Positions 16,224-22,780 of a stretch of 64,000 nt of DNA are shown here, in pieces. This stretch comes from UBA6220 sp041650375 (GTDB lineage: Bacteria; Patescibacteriota; Minisyncoccia; Minisyncoccales; Minisyncoccaceae), in NCBI GenBank assembly GCA_041650375.1, contig JBAZLH010000002.1:62001-126000 (forward strand), read 5' to 3'. The position numbers and the translations under genes are program-made. The notes under the pieces are model-generated. The model was not told the DNA's origin. It searched no databases and saw only the letters and a program-made list of their open reading frames with translations. Positions within the stretch are counted from its first letter, which is position 1. Every line of letters starts with the position of its first letter.

Positions 16224-19082
16224 TTAATTGTTTTTGGTTATACCAATGACTACTTTTTCTCCGGCAATTTCAACTTCTTTTCCATCAGAAATATTATTGG
16301 ACGCTATAATCTCGTCCGCCAACACTTCTTTCAAAATCAAATCTTTATTATTAATTAATATTTTATCAAATAACTCGGATTTTTGATAGAGCACCGTAAT
16401 CCTGTCCGCGGGCACAAAACGCATATCTTTTCTCATTTGCTGGACTTGCCTCACAATTTCCCGGACAATTCCCTCCTCTCTAAGCTCCTCTGTAATTTCC
16501 GGATTAAGCCAAATCGCGGTTTCAATATTTTCATCAAGCGTTATTTTTTTTACATTTACTTCTTCTTCAATTAAAGAAAATAATTGGCTATTCAAAGTTT
16601 TTGATTTTACCTTTAATTCCAAAAGCGGCTGCCGCACTTTTATTCCGATTTTTTGCCTTTCCGCCAAGGCTAAATTAATTACGTCCCTTATTTCAGACAT
16701 TTGTTTTTCCAAATCCTTATCAATTAATTTTTCGTTCGGTTTCGGATAATCGCAAAGATGCACGGATTCCGGGTCATTTTCGGTTTTCATTTTTTGGTAA
16801 ATCTCTTCGGTGACAAAAGGCGTAAACGGGGCCATTAGATTAATCAGTTTAAATAAAACGTAACGCAAGGTTTCCGTTGCTTCTTGTTTTTCTTTTTGCG
16901 TTTCCGGTTTTTGCAAACGGCGGCGCGAGCGACGGATGTGCCAGTTAGAAAGATCTTCAATAAATTCACCGAATAGCCGCGAAGCCTTAGTTAGTTCATA
17001 TTTGCCCATCCACTTATCTATGTCCAAGTTCATTCCTTCTATTTTGGAAATAATCCATTGATCCAAAATGTTGGTTGAGTCTGTTTTGCCAACAACATCT
17101 TCGCCTTTGTAGGTTTCGTAAAAAACAAAACAATTATTCAAGCCGGAAATAACCTGGCGCCACACTTCCTTAACCCTATCTTCGGAAAACCTGTATTCTT
17201 CCCCGATATTCGTGGAGGCCAACAAAAAGTACCTAAGCGAATCAGCGCCGTATTTATCAAACACATCTTTCGGGTCAGGGTAATTTTTTAATTTTTTGCT
17301 GAGTTTCCTGCCCTTGTCATCCAAAACCAAGCCATTCACAATCACGTTTTTAAAAGCCGGCTGGTTCTTGCCCAACCCGATATCGCTTAAAGTTAAAGCC
17401 GCGGCCAAAACATGCAAAGTGTAAAACCAGCCGCGGGTTTGATCCAATCCCTCGGCGATAAAATCCGCGGGATAAGTTTTTTCCACCAATTCTTTGTTTT
17501 CAAACGGATAGTGCCATTGAGCGTAAGGCATGGAGCCGGACTCAAACCAGCAATCAAACACGCTCGCCACTCTCTGCATTTCCTTGCCGCACTTGCATTT
17601 CAATTTTACTTCATCTATATACGGGCGATGCAAATCCTTTAAATCATATTCTTTGATTGCCTGTTCTTTTAATTCCGCAACGCTGCCAACGCAAATTCTT
17701 TCCCCGCAATCCGGGCACTCCCAAATCGGAATCGGCGCTCCCCAAAACCTTTCTCTGGCAAAATTCCAATCCCGAGCGCCTTCCAGCCATTTGCCAAACC
17801 GGCCTTCTTTAATGTGCGCCGGCACCCAAGTTATTTTTTCGTTATTCGCGATTAATTTGTCTTTTAATTTCGTAACTAAAATATACCAGCTCTCTATGGC
17901 GTAATAGATGAGGGGCGTGTCGCATCTCCAACAATGCGGATATTCATGCGTAATTAATTCTTGCTTATAAAAAATATTCTTGGCCTTCAAATCATCCATT
18001 ATTTTTTTGTTCGCGTCTTTCACGTCTTCATTCGCATAATCACTCGCTTCTTTTTTAAACTTGCCGGCGTCATCCACTAAATGATAGGTCGGCAAACTGT
18101 ATTTTTGCGCCAGCGCGAAATCATCTTCGCCGTGCATGGGATTAATGTGCACTATCCCCGTGCCGTCTTCGGCGGTCACAAATTCTCCGGGTAAAACAGC
18201 AAAAGCATTTTCAATATTTTCGGGTTTGGCTTTTTCCAAATATTCAAACATGGGCGCGTATTTCACGCCCTCCAATTCCCTGCCTTTGAATTCTTTGATT
18301 ATGTTATATTCACCCTCTATTATACCCAAACATTCTTTGGCCAAAACATATTGCTCGTCATTGTTTTCAATCAAACAATATTTTAAATCCGGGTTGATGG
18401 CCAAGGCTACGTTGCCAGGCAAAGTCCAGGGCGTGGTTGTCCATACTAAAAATTGCGCGGATTTGAATTTGTCGTCCGCAATTTGGAATTTCACGTACAC
18501 AGACATATCCCTGGTTTCTTTATATCCCTGGTTAACTTCAAAGTTGGACAAAGTCGTTCCGCAACGCGGACAATACGGCGACACGCGATAATTCTTTTTT
18601 ACCAAATCTTGTTTCCATAATTGGCTCAATACCCACCACACAGATTCAATGTAATCGTTTTCCAAAGTGGCATATGCTTTTTCGTAATCCGCCCAGCGCC
18701 CCACTCTTTTTAAAGTATCTTCAAAATCAGTTACACAAGTAAAAACCGAAACACGGCAAGCGTCATTGAATTTTTCAATGCCCATTTCTTCAATCTGTTT
18801 CTTGTTTTTAATTTCCATTTCCTTTTCAATCAAATTTTCCACGGGCAAACCGTGGCAATCCCAGCCCACGCGCCTCGGCGCCTGGAATCCTTTCATGGTC
18901 CAATATCGAAGAACGCTGTCTTTTAAGGCAGTTGCCAAAATATGCCCATAATGCGGTTTGCCGGTGGCAAAAGGCGGGCCATCATAAAAACTAAAAAACG
19001 GAGAACCTTCCCTGTTCTTAACTGACTTATGGAAAATATCTTGTTTTTCCCAAAATTCTAATATTTTTTCTTCGTTGTTCAT
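16224..19082 (-). CDS. ileS: Isoleucyl-tRNA synthetase, eukaryote-like (type 2-like) form
   Basis: 952 residues. HIGH is PPFATGKPHYGH near residues 35-46; the CP1 editing domain carries WTTTPWTLPGN; a zinc site CPRCGT and CPDCGER are present; the KMSKS loop is GRKLSKKLKNYPDP, a divergent form (KLSKK). HYGH and the LKNYPDP context resemble the eukaryotic/type 2 IleRS group, which includes mupirocin-insensitive enzymes; whether this one is insensitive is inference. The C-terminus has the anticodon-binding helices (FGEFIEDLSNWHIRRSRRR). Overlaps the upstream phosphatase gene by 4 nt. Confidence 0.96.
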   Translation of the reverse strand: MNNEEKILEFWEKQDIFHKSVKNREGSPFFSFYDGPPFATGKPHYGHILATALKDSVLRYWTMKGFQAPRRVGWDCHGLPVENLIEKEMEIKNKKQIEEMGIEKFNDACRVSVFTCVTDFEDTLKRVGRWADYEKAYATLENDYIESVWWVLSQLWKQDLVKKNYRVSPYCPRCGTTLSNFEVNQGYKETRDMSVYVKFQIADDKFKSAQFLVWTTTPWTLPGNVALAINPDLKYCLIENNDEQYVLAKECLGIIEGEYNIIKEFKGRELEGVKYAPMFEYLEKAKPENIENAFAVLPGEFVTAEDGTGIVHINPMHGEDDFALAQKYSLPTYHLVDDAGKFKKEASDYANEDVKDANKKIMDDLKAKNIFYKQELITHEYPHCWRCDTPLIYYAIESWYILVTKLKDKLIANNEKITWVPAHIKEGRFGKWLEGARDWNFARERFWGAPIPIWECPDCGERICVGSVAELKEQAIKEYDLKDLHRPYIDEVKLKCKCGKEMQRVASVFDCWFESGSMPYAQWHYPFENKELVEKTYPADFIAEGLDQTRGWFYTLHVLAAALTLSDIGLGKNQPAFKNVIVNGLVLDDKGRKLSKKLKNYPDPKDVFDKYGADSLRYFLLASTNIGEEYRFSEDRVKEVWRQVISGLNNCFVFYETYKGEDVVGKTDSTNILDQWIISKIEGMNLDIDKWMGKYELTKASRLFGEFIEDLSNWHIRRSRRRLQKPETQKEKQEATETLRYVLFKLINLMAPFTPFVTEEIYQKMKTENDPESVHLCDYPKPNEKLIDKDLEKQMSEIRDVINLALAERQKIGIKVRQPLLELKVKSKTLNSQLFSLIEEEVNVKKITLDENIETAIWLNPEITEELREEGIVREIVRQVQQMRKDMRFVPADRITVLYQKSELFDKILINNKDLILKEVLADEIIASNNISDGKEVEIAGEKVVIGITKNN

Positions 19083-19687
19083 ACTTCGCTTGCCTTTTCT
19101 ATTTCTCTAACTTCTCCGGGTTTTAAATATATGCTTTTCCTATCTTCCAAAGTTTCTTCTTTGCCCAATCCTTTAATATAATCTTCCAATAGCCACAAGG
19201 CGTCACCGTGCGAAACAATTAATATGGTTTTGTTTTCATACTTTTGTTCCAATTCAGCCAAAACCGCGACTACCCTGGCTTGGCAATTATTCCAGCTTTC
19301 GCCTCCCGGCACGGGTTGCTCAAATTTTCTAATCGCTTCGCCTTCATAAAAGGCCCACGCTTCCGGCTTGGTTTTGCCGCCAAAAACTCCCCAATTAACA
19401 TCTCTTAATCTTTGGTCATAAACAATTTTATCTTTATCAAACCCGATAATATCAGCCACAATTCCCGCGGTTTGTTTAGTCCGCAAAATATCGGAACAAA
19501 AAATCAAATCAATATCCTTGGGTTTTAATATTTCACCCGCAGCCTTAGCCTCGGCTATTCCGTCTTCAATCAACACACAAGGCGGGTCATCGTCCGGATA
19601 GTTATAGAGAATATCTTTTTTCTCGGTTTGATGGATATTTTGCCCATGCCTTAAAAAGAAATATTTGTTTTTTAAGTCCTTATTCAT
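19079..19687 (-). CDS. Histidine phosphatase (phosphoglycerate mutase-like) family protein
   Basis: 202 residues with the catalytic RHG motif (FFLRHGQNIHQ) near residue 13, a second conserved arginine in SDILRTKQTAGI, and the late VSHGDALWLLEDY motif with the second catalytic histidine. Substrate cannot be told: alpha-ribazole phosphatase, sugar phosphatase or mutase activity are all known in the family. It is the first gene of the operon with ileS. A TTGAAT-N17-TAATTT promoter lies so that transcription would start at its ATG. Confidence 0.88.
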   Translation of the reverse strand: MNKDLKNKYFFLRHGQNIHQTEKKDILYNYPDDDPPCVLIEDGIAEAKAAGEILKPKDIDLIFCSDILRTKQTAGIVADIIGFDKDKIVYDQRLRDVNWGVFGGKTKPEAWAFYEGEAIRKFEQPVPGGESWNNCQARVVAVLAELEQKYENKTILIVSHGDALWLLEDYIKGLGKEETLEDRKSIYLKPGEVREIEKASEV

Positions 19688-19693
19688 ACTGCT

Positions 19694-19722
19694 AAATTAG
19701 CATTTTCCAGGCATTTATTCAA
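19694..19722 (-). promoter_or_regulatory. Promoter of the phosphatase-ileS operon (leaderless type)
   Basis: TTGAAT (19717-19722), 17-nt spacer, TAATTT (19694-19699), then 6 nt to the ATG at 19687, minus strand. Confidence 0.65.
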
Positions 19723-19732
19723 CTTTGTTTGT

Positions 19733-19761
19733 TTGACAAAAACATCAAAAACGCTTAAAAA
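19733..19761 (+). promoter_or_regulatory. Promoter of KOW-like gene 1
   Basis: TTGACA (19733-19738), 17-nt spacer, TAAAAA (19756-19761). The 33 nt from 19733 match the promoter at 20249 with one difference. Confidence 0.7.
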
Positions 19762-19787
19762 GATATTAGCTCAAGGAGGAGCTCGTT

Positions 19788-20201
19788 ATGTTAAAAAGAG
19801 GCGACACTGTTACGATTATTGAAAAAAGTTCCGCCCACTGCGGAAAACAAGGAAGGATTGTTGAAATTAAAAATTCGCAACTCCACCATAATAACATCAC
19901 TGTGTCATTCACGCATCCGCACGAAGCCAAGGCCAAATACAACGCAAGCGGATTAAGGAAAGACGAGGCCTATTCAGTTGAAACCCGAGCACGCTCGCAC
20001 TTTGGACAGTTCCTTTCTCTTTCAAAAATGCCAAACCCGCTGATAAAAGGCAAAACGATTTGCGCTCACATTAATTGCGATAACGACGCAACTCATGACA
20101 TTCTTGTGAGCTGCGATGGCAAAGTTTCCCAGGTCTACGTTTGCGGCCAACACGGCCATCTTGACGGAGAAAGAGTTAACAATTTCCCATTCAAAACTTA
20201 A
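19788..20201 (+). CDS. KOW-like protein with cysteine/histidine-rich tail
   Basis: 137 residues. The N-terminus (MLKRGDTVTIIEKSSAHCGK then QGRIVEIKN) has the KOW/SH3 barrel signature of a G-D-x-V strand followed by G-K-x-G-x-(I/V). The C-terminal 40 residues hold CAHINC, SCDG and VCGQHGH, which could be a zinc ribbon. KOW folds bind RNA or ribosomal proteins, so a translation-related role is possible but unproven. A strong AAGGAGG (19773-19779) precedes the ATG by 8 nt. Monocistronic, with terminator overlapping the stop. The protein at 20303-20527 is a shorter paralogue. Confidence 0.7.
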   Translation: MLKRGDTVTIIEKSSAHCGKQGRIVEIKNSQLHHNNITVSFTHPHEAKAKYNASGLRKDEAYSVETRARSHFGQFLSLSKMPNPLIKGKTICAHINCDNDATHDILVSCDGKVSQVYVCGQHGHLDGERVNNFPFKT

Positions 20202-20223
20202 CCATCTACTTTGGTTATTTTTT
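20199..20223 (+). terminator. Intrinsic terminator overlapping the stop codon
   Basis: TAACCA (20199-20204), of which TAA is the stop, pairs with TGGTTA (20212-20217), followed by six T residues. Confidence 0.7.
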
Positions 20224-20248
20224 ATTTCCTTTTCTTCAACGCTTCTAA

Positions 20249-20277
20249 TTGACAAAAACATCGAAAACGCTTAAAAA
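20249..20277 (+). promoter_or_regulatory. Promoter of KOW-like gene 2
   Basis: TTGACA (20249-20254), 17-nt spacer, TAAAAA (20272-20277); almost identical to the promoter at 19733. Confidence 0.7.
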
Positions 20278-20302
20278 GATAAGAGTTCGTGGAGATTTAC
20301 AG

Positions 20303-20527
20303 ATGTTTGAAAAAGGCGACAAAGTTACGGTCGTAAAACAAAATTCCTGTTATTACGGGAAAGAAGGTGAAATTGCCCAAGTTGAAAAGCCAAAAAAATG
20401 CGAAACCAGGGGGCACATTCGAGTAAATTTCGCCGGGAAACACGGAAGAGAACAAGCCCGGTACAAAGAAGCAGATCTTTTAAAAAACCCGGATTGCGAA
20501 CAAGGAGGAAAAGCAACCTCAACATAA
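20303..20527 (+). CDS. Small KOW-like protein, paralogue of 19788-20201
   Basis: 74 residues: MFEKGDKVTVVKQNSCYYGK then EGEIAQVEK aligns residue by residue with the start of its neighbour, but the cysteine-rich tail is absent. The middle (RGHIRVNFAGKHGREQARY) continues the SH3-like barrel. An upstream in-frame TTG would extend it into its own promoter; GGAG at 20291-20294 lies 8 nt before the ATG at 20303, which decides the start. Own promoter and terminator. Function unknown; nucleic-acid binding is inference from the KOW pattern. Confidence 0.65.
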   Translation: MFEKGDKVTVVKQNSCYYGKEGEIAQVEKPKKCETRGHIRVNFAGKHGREQARYKEADLLKNPDCEQGGKATST

Positions 20528-20550
20528 CCACTAACGTTGGTTATTTTTTT
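20525..20550 (+). terminator. Intrinsic terminator overlapping the stop codon
   Basis: TAACCA (20525-20530, containing the stop) pairs with TGGTTA (20538-20543) and is followed by seven T residues; same design as the terminator at 20199. Confidence 0.75.
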
Positions 20551-20556
20551 ATTTAT

Positions 20557-20922
20557 CTAAATTACCTCAACTTCCATTGCCACCACCCCAAATTCTTTTT
20601 CTTCTTTTGGGCCGTAAAAACGTTCATATATTTTAATTCCCTCTTCCACTGTTTCCGCGTCCGGTAAAATTTTCTTTAACTGCTCATTTTCCAACATTTC
20701 TTTAAAAGACGAATACTTTCTAATATTTTTAACCATAACCTGCACGCTGTCCGTTTCTTCATTGTTATAAACAACGATGCGATCGCCCGCGCCGATATTT
20801 TGATACTCACCTTCTCTGATTCTGCCCTCAATAGTTTTCTCGCCATTTTTTAAATACGTAAAATACGGCTCAGCTCTGTGATTTTTATATACTTTATAAG
20901 GCGTGGTTAAAATAATCTCCAT
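20557..20922 (-). CDS. ASCH domain protein
   Basis: 121 residues, the size of a single ASCH (PUA-like) domain. Diagnostic wording is EPYFTYLKNGEKTIEGRI near residues 18-35, GDRIVVYN, and the closing GVVAMEVEVI strand. ASCH domains bind RNA or modified nucleotides; some are amidohydrolases on acetylated cytidine. Monocistronic, with TTGTTT-N16-TATAAT (20959-20964 and 20937-20942) upstream on the minus strand. Confidence 0.8.
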   Translation of the reverse strand: MEIILTTPYKVYKNHRAEPYFTYLKNGEKTIEGRIREGEYQNIGAGDRIVVYNNEETDSVQVMVKNIRKYSSFKEMLENEQLKKILPDAETVEEGIKIYERFYGPKEEKEFGVVAMEVEVI

Positions 20923-20936
20923 ATTGTTTTGAATGT

Positions 20937-20964
20937 ATTATAGCAACTTTTCCTCCTAAAACAA
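20937..20964 (-). promoter_or_regulatory. Promoter of the ASCH gene
   Basis: TTGTTT (20959-20964), 16-nt spacer, TATAAT (20937-20942), 14 nt before the ATG. Confidence 0.65.
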
Positions 20965-21021
20965 AAAGTGATCCTCATGGACCGCTCTTAAAATTAAAAA
21001 CTGACTATTTTCAATTATAGG

Positions 21022-21057
21022 CCCTTATTTTCCTTGGGTTCTAACTTGGTCTGGCGG
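21022..21057 (-). repeat. Left copy of island-flanking direct repeat
   Basis: 36 nt that match 25078-25117 at about 33 of 36 aligned positions with a 3-nt gap. On the minus strand it begins with CCGCCA, the 3' end of a tRNA-like sequence, and continues into non-coding DNA. Both copies have the same orientation and bracket the RM operon. The 357-nt gene-free stretch 20923-21279 holds this repeat, the tRNA-like remnant, its promoter and the hsdS terminator; otherwise I see no gene. Confidence 0.65.
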
Positions 21058-21090
21058 TGACGATGTCCCGAAATTCGAACCAACTGACCC
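21052..21090 (-). pseudogene. tRNA 3'-end-like remnant
   Basis: The minus strand reads GGTTCGAATTTCGGG then ACATCGTCACCGCCA, like a T-loop plus the 3' acceptor strand CGTCACC, discriminator G and CCA. No matching GGTGACG 5' strand or cloverleaf is found upstream, so it is a fragment. A good promoter (TTGAAT, 17 nt, TATACT; 21147-21175) points at it, with a predicted start about 90 nt before the CCA, the length of a tRNA-Ser. G73 also suits tRNA-Ser. Confidence 0.5.
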
Positions 21091-21146
21091 TCCGCAGCCT
21101 TAGCGAAGATAGGCAAAGATGGCTAAAATTTAAGGATATTGATAAA

Positions 21147-21175
21147 AGTATAACAAAATTACGGAAGATATTCAA
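21147..21175 (-). promoter_or_regulatory. Orphan promoter upstream of the tRNA-like remnant
   Basis: TTGAAT (21170-21175), 17-nt spacer, TATACT (21147-21152), minus strand. No intact gene follows. Confidence 0.5.
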
Positions 21176-21262
21176 TTCATCCGAAATGATTTGAGACACC
21201 TCACCCAGAGTCTAATAGGGGTAAAAACGAGGTGGATTATTCGGTTAAATAAATCACCTATC

Positions 21263-21291
21263 AAAAAAGACGCTCGATGTTAAAAAGCGTC
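21263..21291 (-). terminator. Terminator of the RM operon
   Basis: GACGCT and AGCGTC form a 6-bp stem with an 11-nt loop (21269-21291); on the minus strand six T residues follow. The hsdS stop lies within the loop. Confidence 0.8.
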
Positions 21292-22779
21292 AGAAAAGCC
21301 AAAATCAACCTCAACTTCGTCGCCATTAATAATAGTATCAACTATATTATGTATTTTATCTTTTAAAACTTTTACTTGTTCGTCTAACTGTAAAATACCC
21401 ATTTTTTCATTCATCTGAGAATCTAATTTCTCGATTGTCTCGAAATTATTACCATTAATCTTGTAGCTAATCGGGGCATAATAATATTTTGCTATTTCTT
21501 CCTGCTTTGCCACAGAAAAGAAAGGTATTTTTACTTCTGACCAATATTTCATTGCGAGACTTCCACCTTGACCACCAACGGATATATAGTCTAAAACTCC
21601 TAAATTACGAAGATAACGTAAAAAACAACAAACAAAAGCACTCTCAATTTTTTTATGATCTTGTTTATTAAGTACGATTCCGTGAATATTAGTTAGTGTG
21701 CGTTGTTTAGGGTTTGCAAACATCATACATTTACCCACCGATCCTTCTGCCGAAAATATAATATCGCCCTCCTGAATTGTAGAGAGTTCTCGCGAATTAC
21801 CGAGGTATTCATATTTTGTAACAGTTCCAAAATCAGAAAGATTAGTCGGCCTAATAAGAGTGTAGAAGTTCTCATTTTTCTGTTCGGAATAGATGCTATT
21901 CCCGATTGCCGAAACTTGAAGATTTTGCCCACGTCCAATTTCAAAATTCCACTCTTTAATTGTCCCGGCGCCTTTGGAATAATTTTTAATAGAAAACTGT
22001 TTTTTTATATAATCTTCACAATAAAATCCTGCGTCAATTCTAGACGTCAAAAGTATCTGTTGCAAATCAGGAAATTGGTATTCAAAATCTTTTTTAATCT
22101 GATTTGAAAAAAGTTCTTTCTGGATGAGAGAGAAAATTAAAACTTCGTTTTCTTTAATTTTCTTTTCTTTATTAATTGCAAGTCGCACAAGAGTCTCTAA
22201 ATATGAAATCACTCGCTCGGAGTTTTTTTGGTTTGGAAGCGGTATCAAACAATCAAGAAATAATTTTTTTGCGTGCAAAATCGTTGCTCCTTTTGAAACA
22301 AGGAAATTTAGTTGTGTTCTAAAAAAATCGTGCTTTAAAAAAGCAAATAAATAATATTTGTTTTGATTGACTGGTAACTTATATAATCCACCCGATAGCA
22401 TGTGATCGGGATAATCCTTGTCTAGAATAATAGTTTCACCGATATTTGAGTCTTTGGATATTATTAAGTCGCCTTCTTTCAATTCTAAATCAGAAAATTT
22501 ACTTGGTAAGATTGGAATCACACTATCACCAGAAAAACTCAATAAAAAACTATCTTGCTGAAGAGCTTTGTTTCTTATAAAGTATTTATGCGATTTTTGT
22601 ATATATGCATCAGATCCAACTTCTTCACCATTAACCAAATCGCTAGAAAGAAAATCTTTAACAGTTTTAGAATTTTCACCGCCCAAAATAACTTTTTTGT
22701 AATTATGTGGGGAAAAAGAAGCCTTATTACTTAGGATATCAAATATATTTACTTTTTGTGGCACATCAATATACTTCAT
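21280..22779 (-). CDS. Type I-like restriction-modification specificity subunit (HsdS)
   Basis: 499 residues with two target-recognition domains. The first half ends in the conserved region IPLPNQKNSERVISYLETLV followed by a long helix KEKKIKENEVLIFSLIQKEL; the second half has the matching VKIPFFSVAKQEEIAKYY and a final coiled helix. The halves contain the usual GDIIISKDSNIGE and GDIIFSAEGSVGK strands. It would bind a bipartite DNA target and guide the fused nuclease-methylase encoded immediately upstream (1-nt gap). Ends with a terminator. No second hsdS or invertible recombinase is seen. Confidence 0.85.
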   Translation of the reverse strand: MKYIDVPQKVNIFDILSNKASFSPHNYKKVILGGENSKTVKDFLSSDLVNGEEVGSDAYIQKSHKYFIRNKALQQDSFLLSFSGDSVIPILPSKFSDLELKEGDLIISKDSNIGETIILDKDYPDHMLSGGLYKLPVNQNKYYLFAFLKHDFFRTQLNFLVSKGATILHAKKLFLDCLIPLPNQKNSERVISYLETLVRLAINKEKKIKENEVLIFSLIQKELFSNQIKKDFEYQFPDLQQILLTSRIDAGFYCEDYIKKQFSIKNYSKGAGTIKEWNFEIGRGQNLQVSAIGNSIYSEQKNENFYTLIRPTNLSDFGTVTKYEYLGNSRELSTIQEGDIIFSAEGSVGKCMMFANPKQRTLTNIHGIVLNKQDHKKIESAFVCCFLRYLRNLGVLDYISVGGQGGSLAMKYWSEVKIPFFSVAKQEEIAKYYYAPISYKINGNNFETIEKLDSQMNEKMGILQLDEQVKVLKDKIHNIVDTIINGDEVEVDFGFSDAF

Positions 22780-22780
22780 A

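Noticed and set aside
21052..21140. A complete tRNA gene of about 89 nt behind the orphan promoter
   Set aside because: The 3' end looks right (CGTCACC, G, CCA), but no complementary 5' acceptor strand, D-arm or anticodon arm can be drawn, so I call it a remnant.
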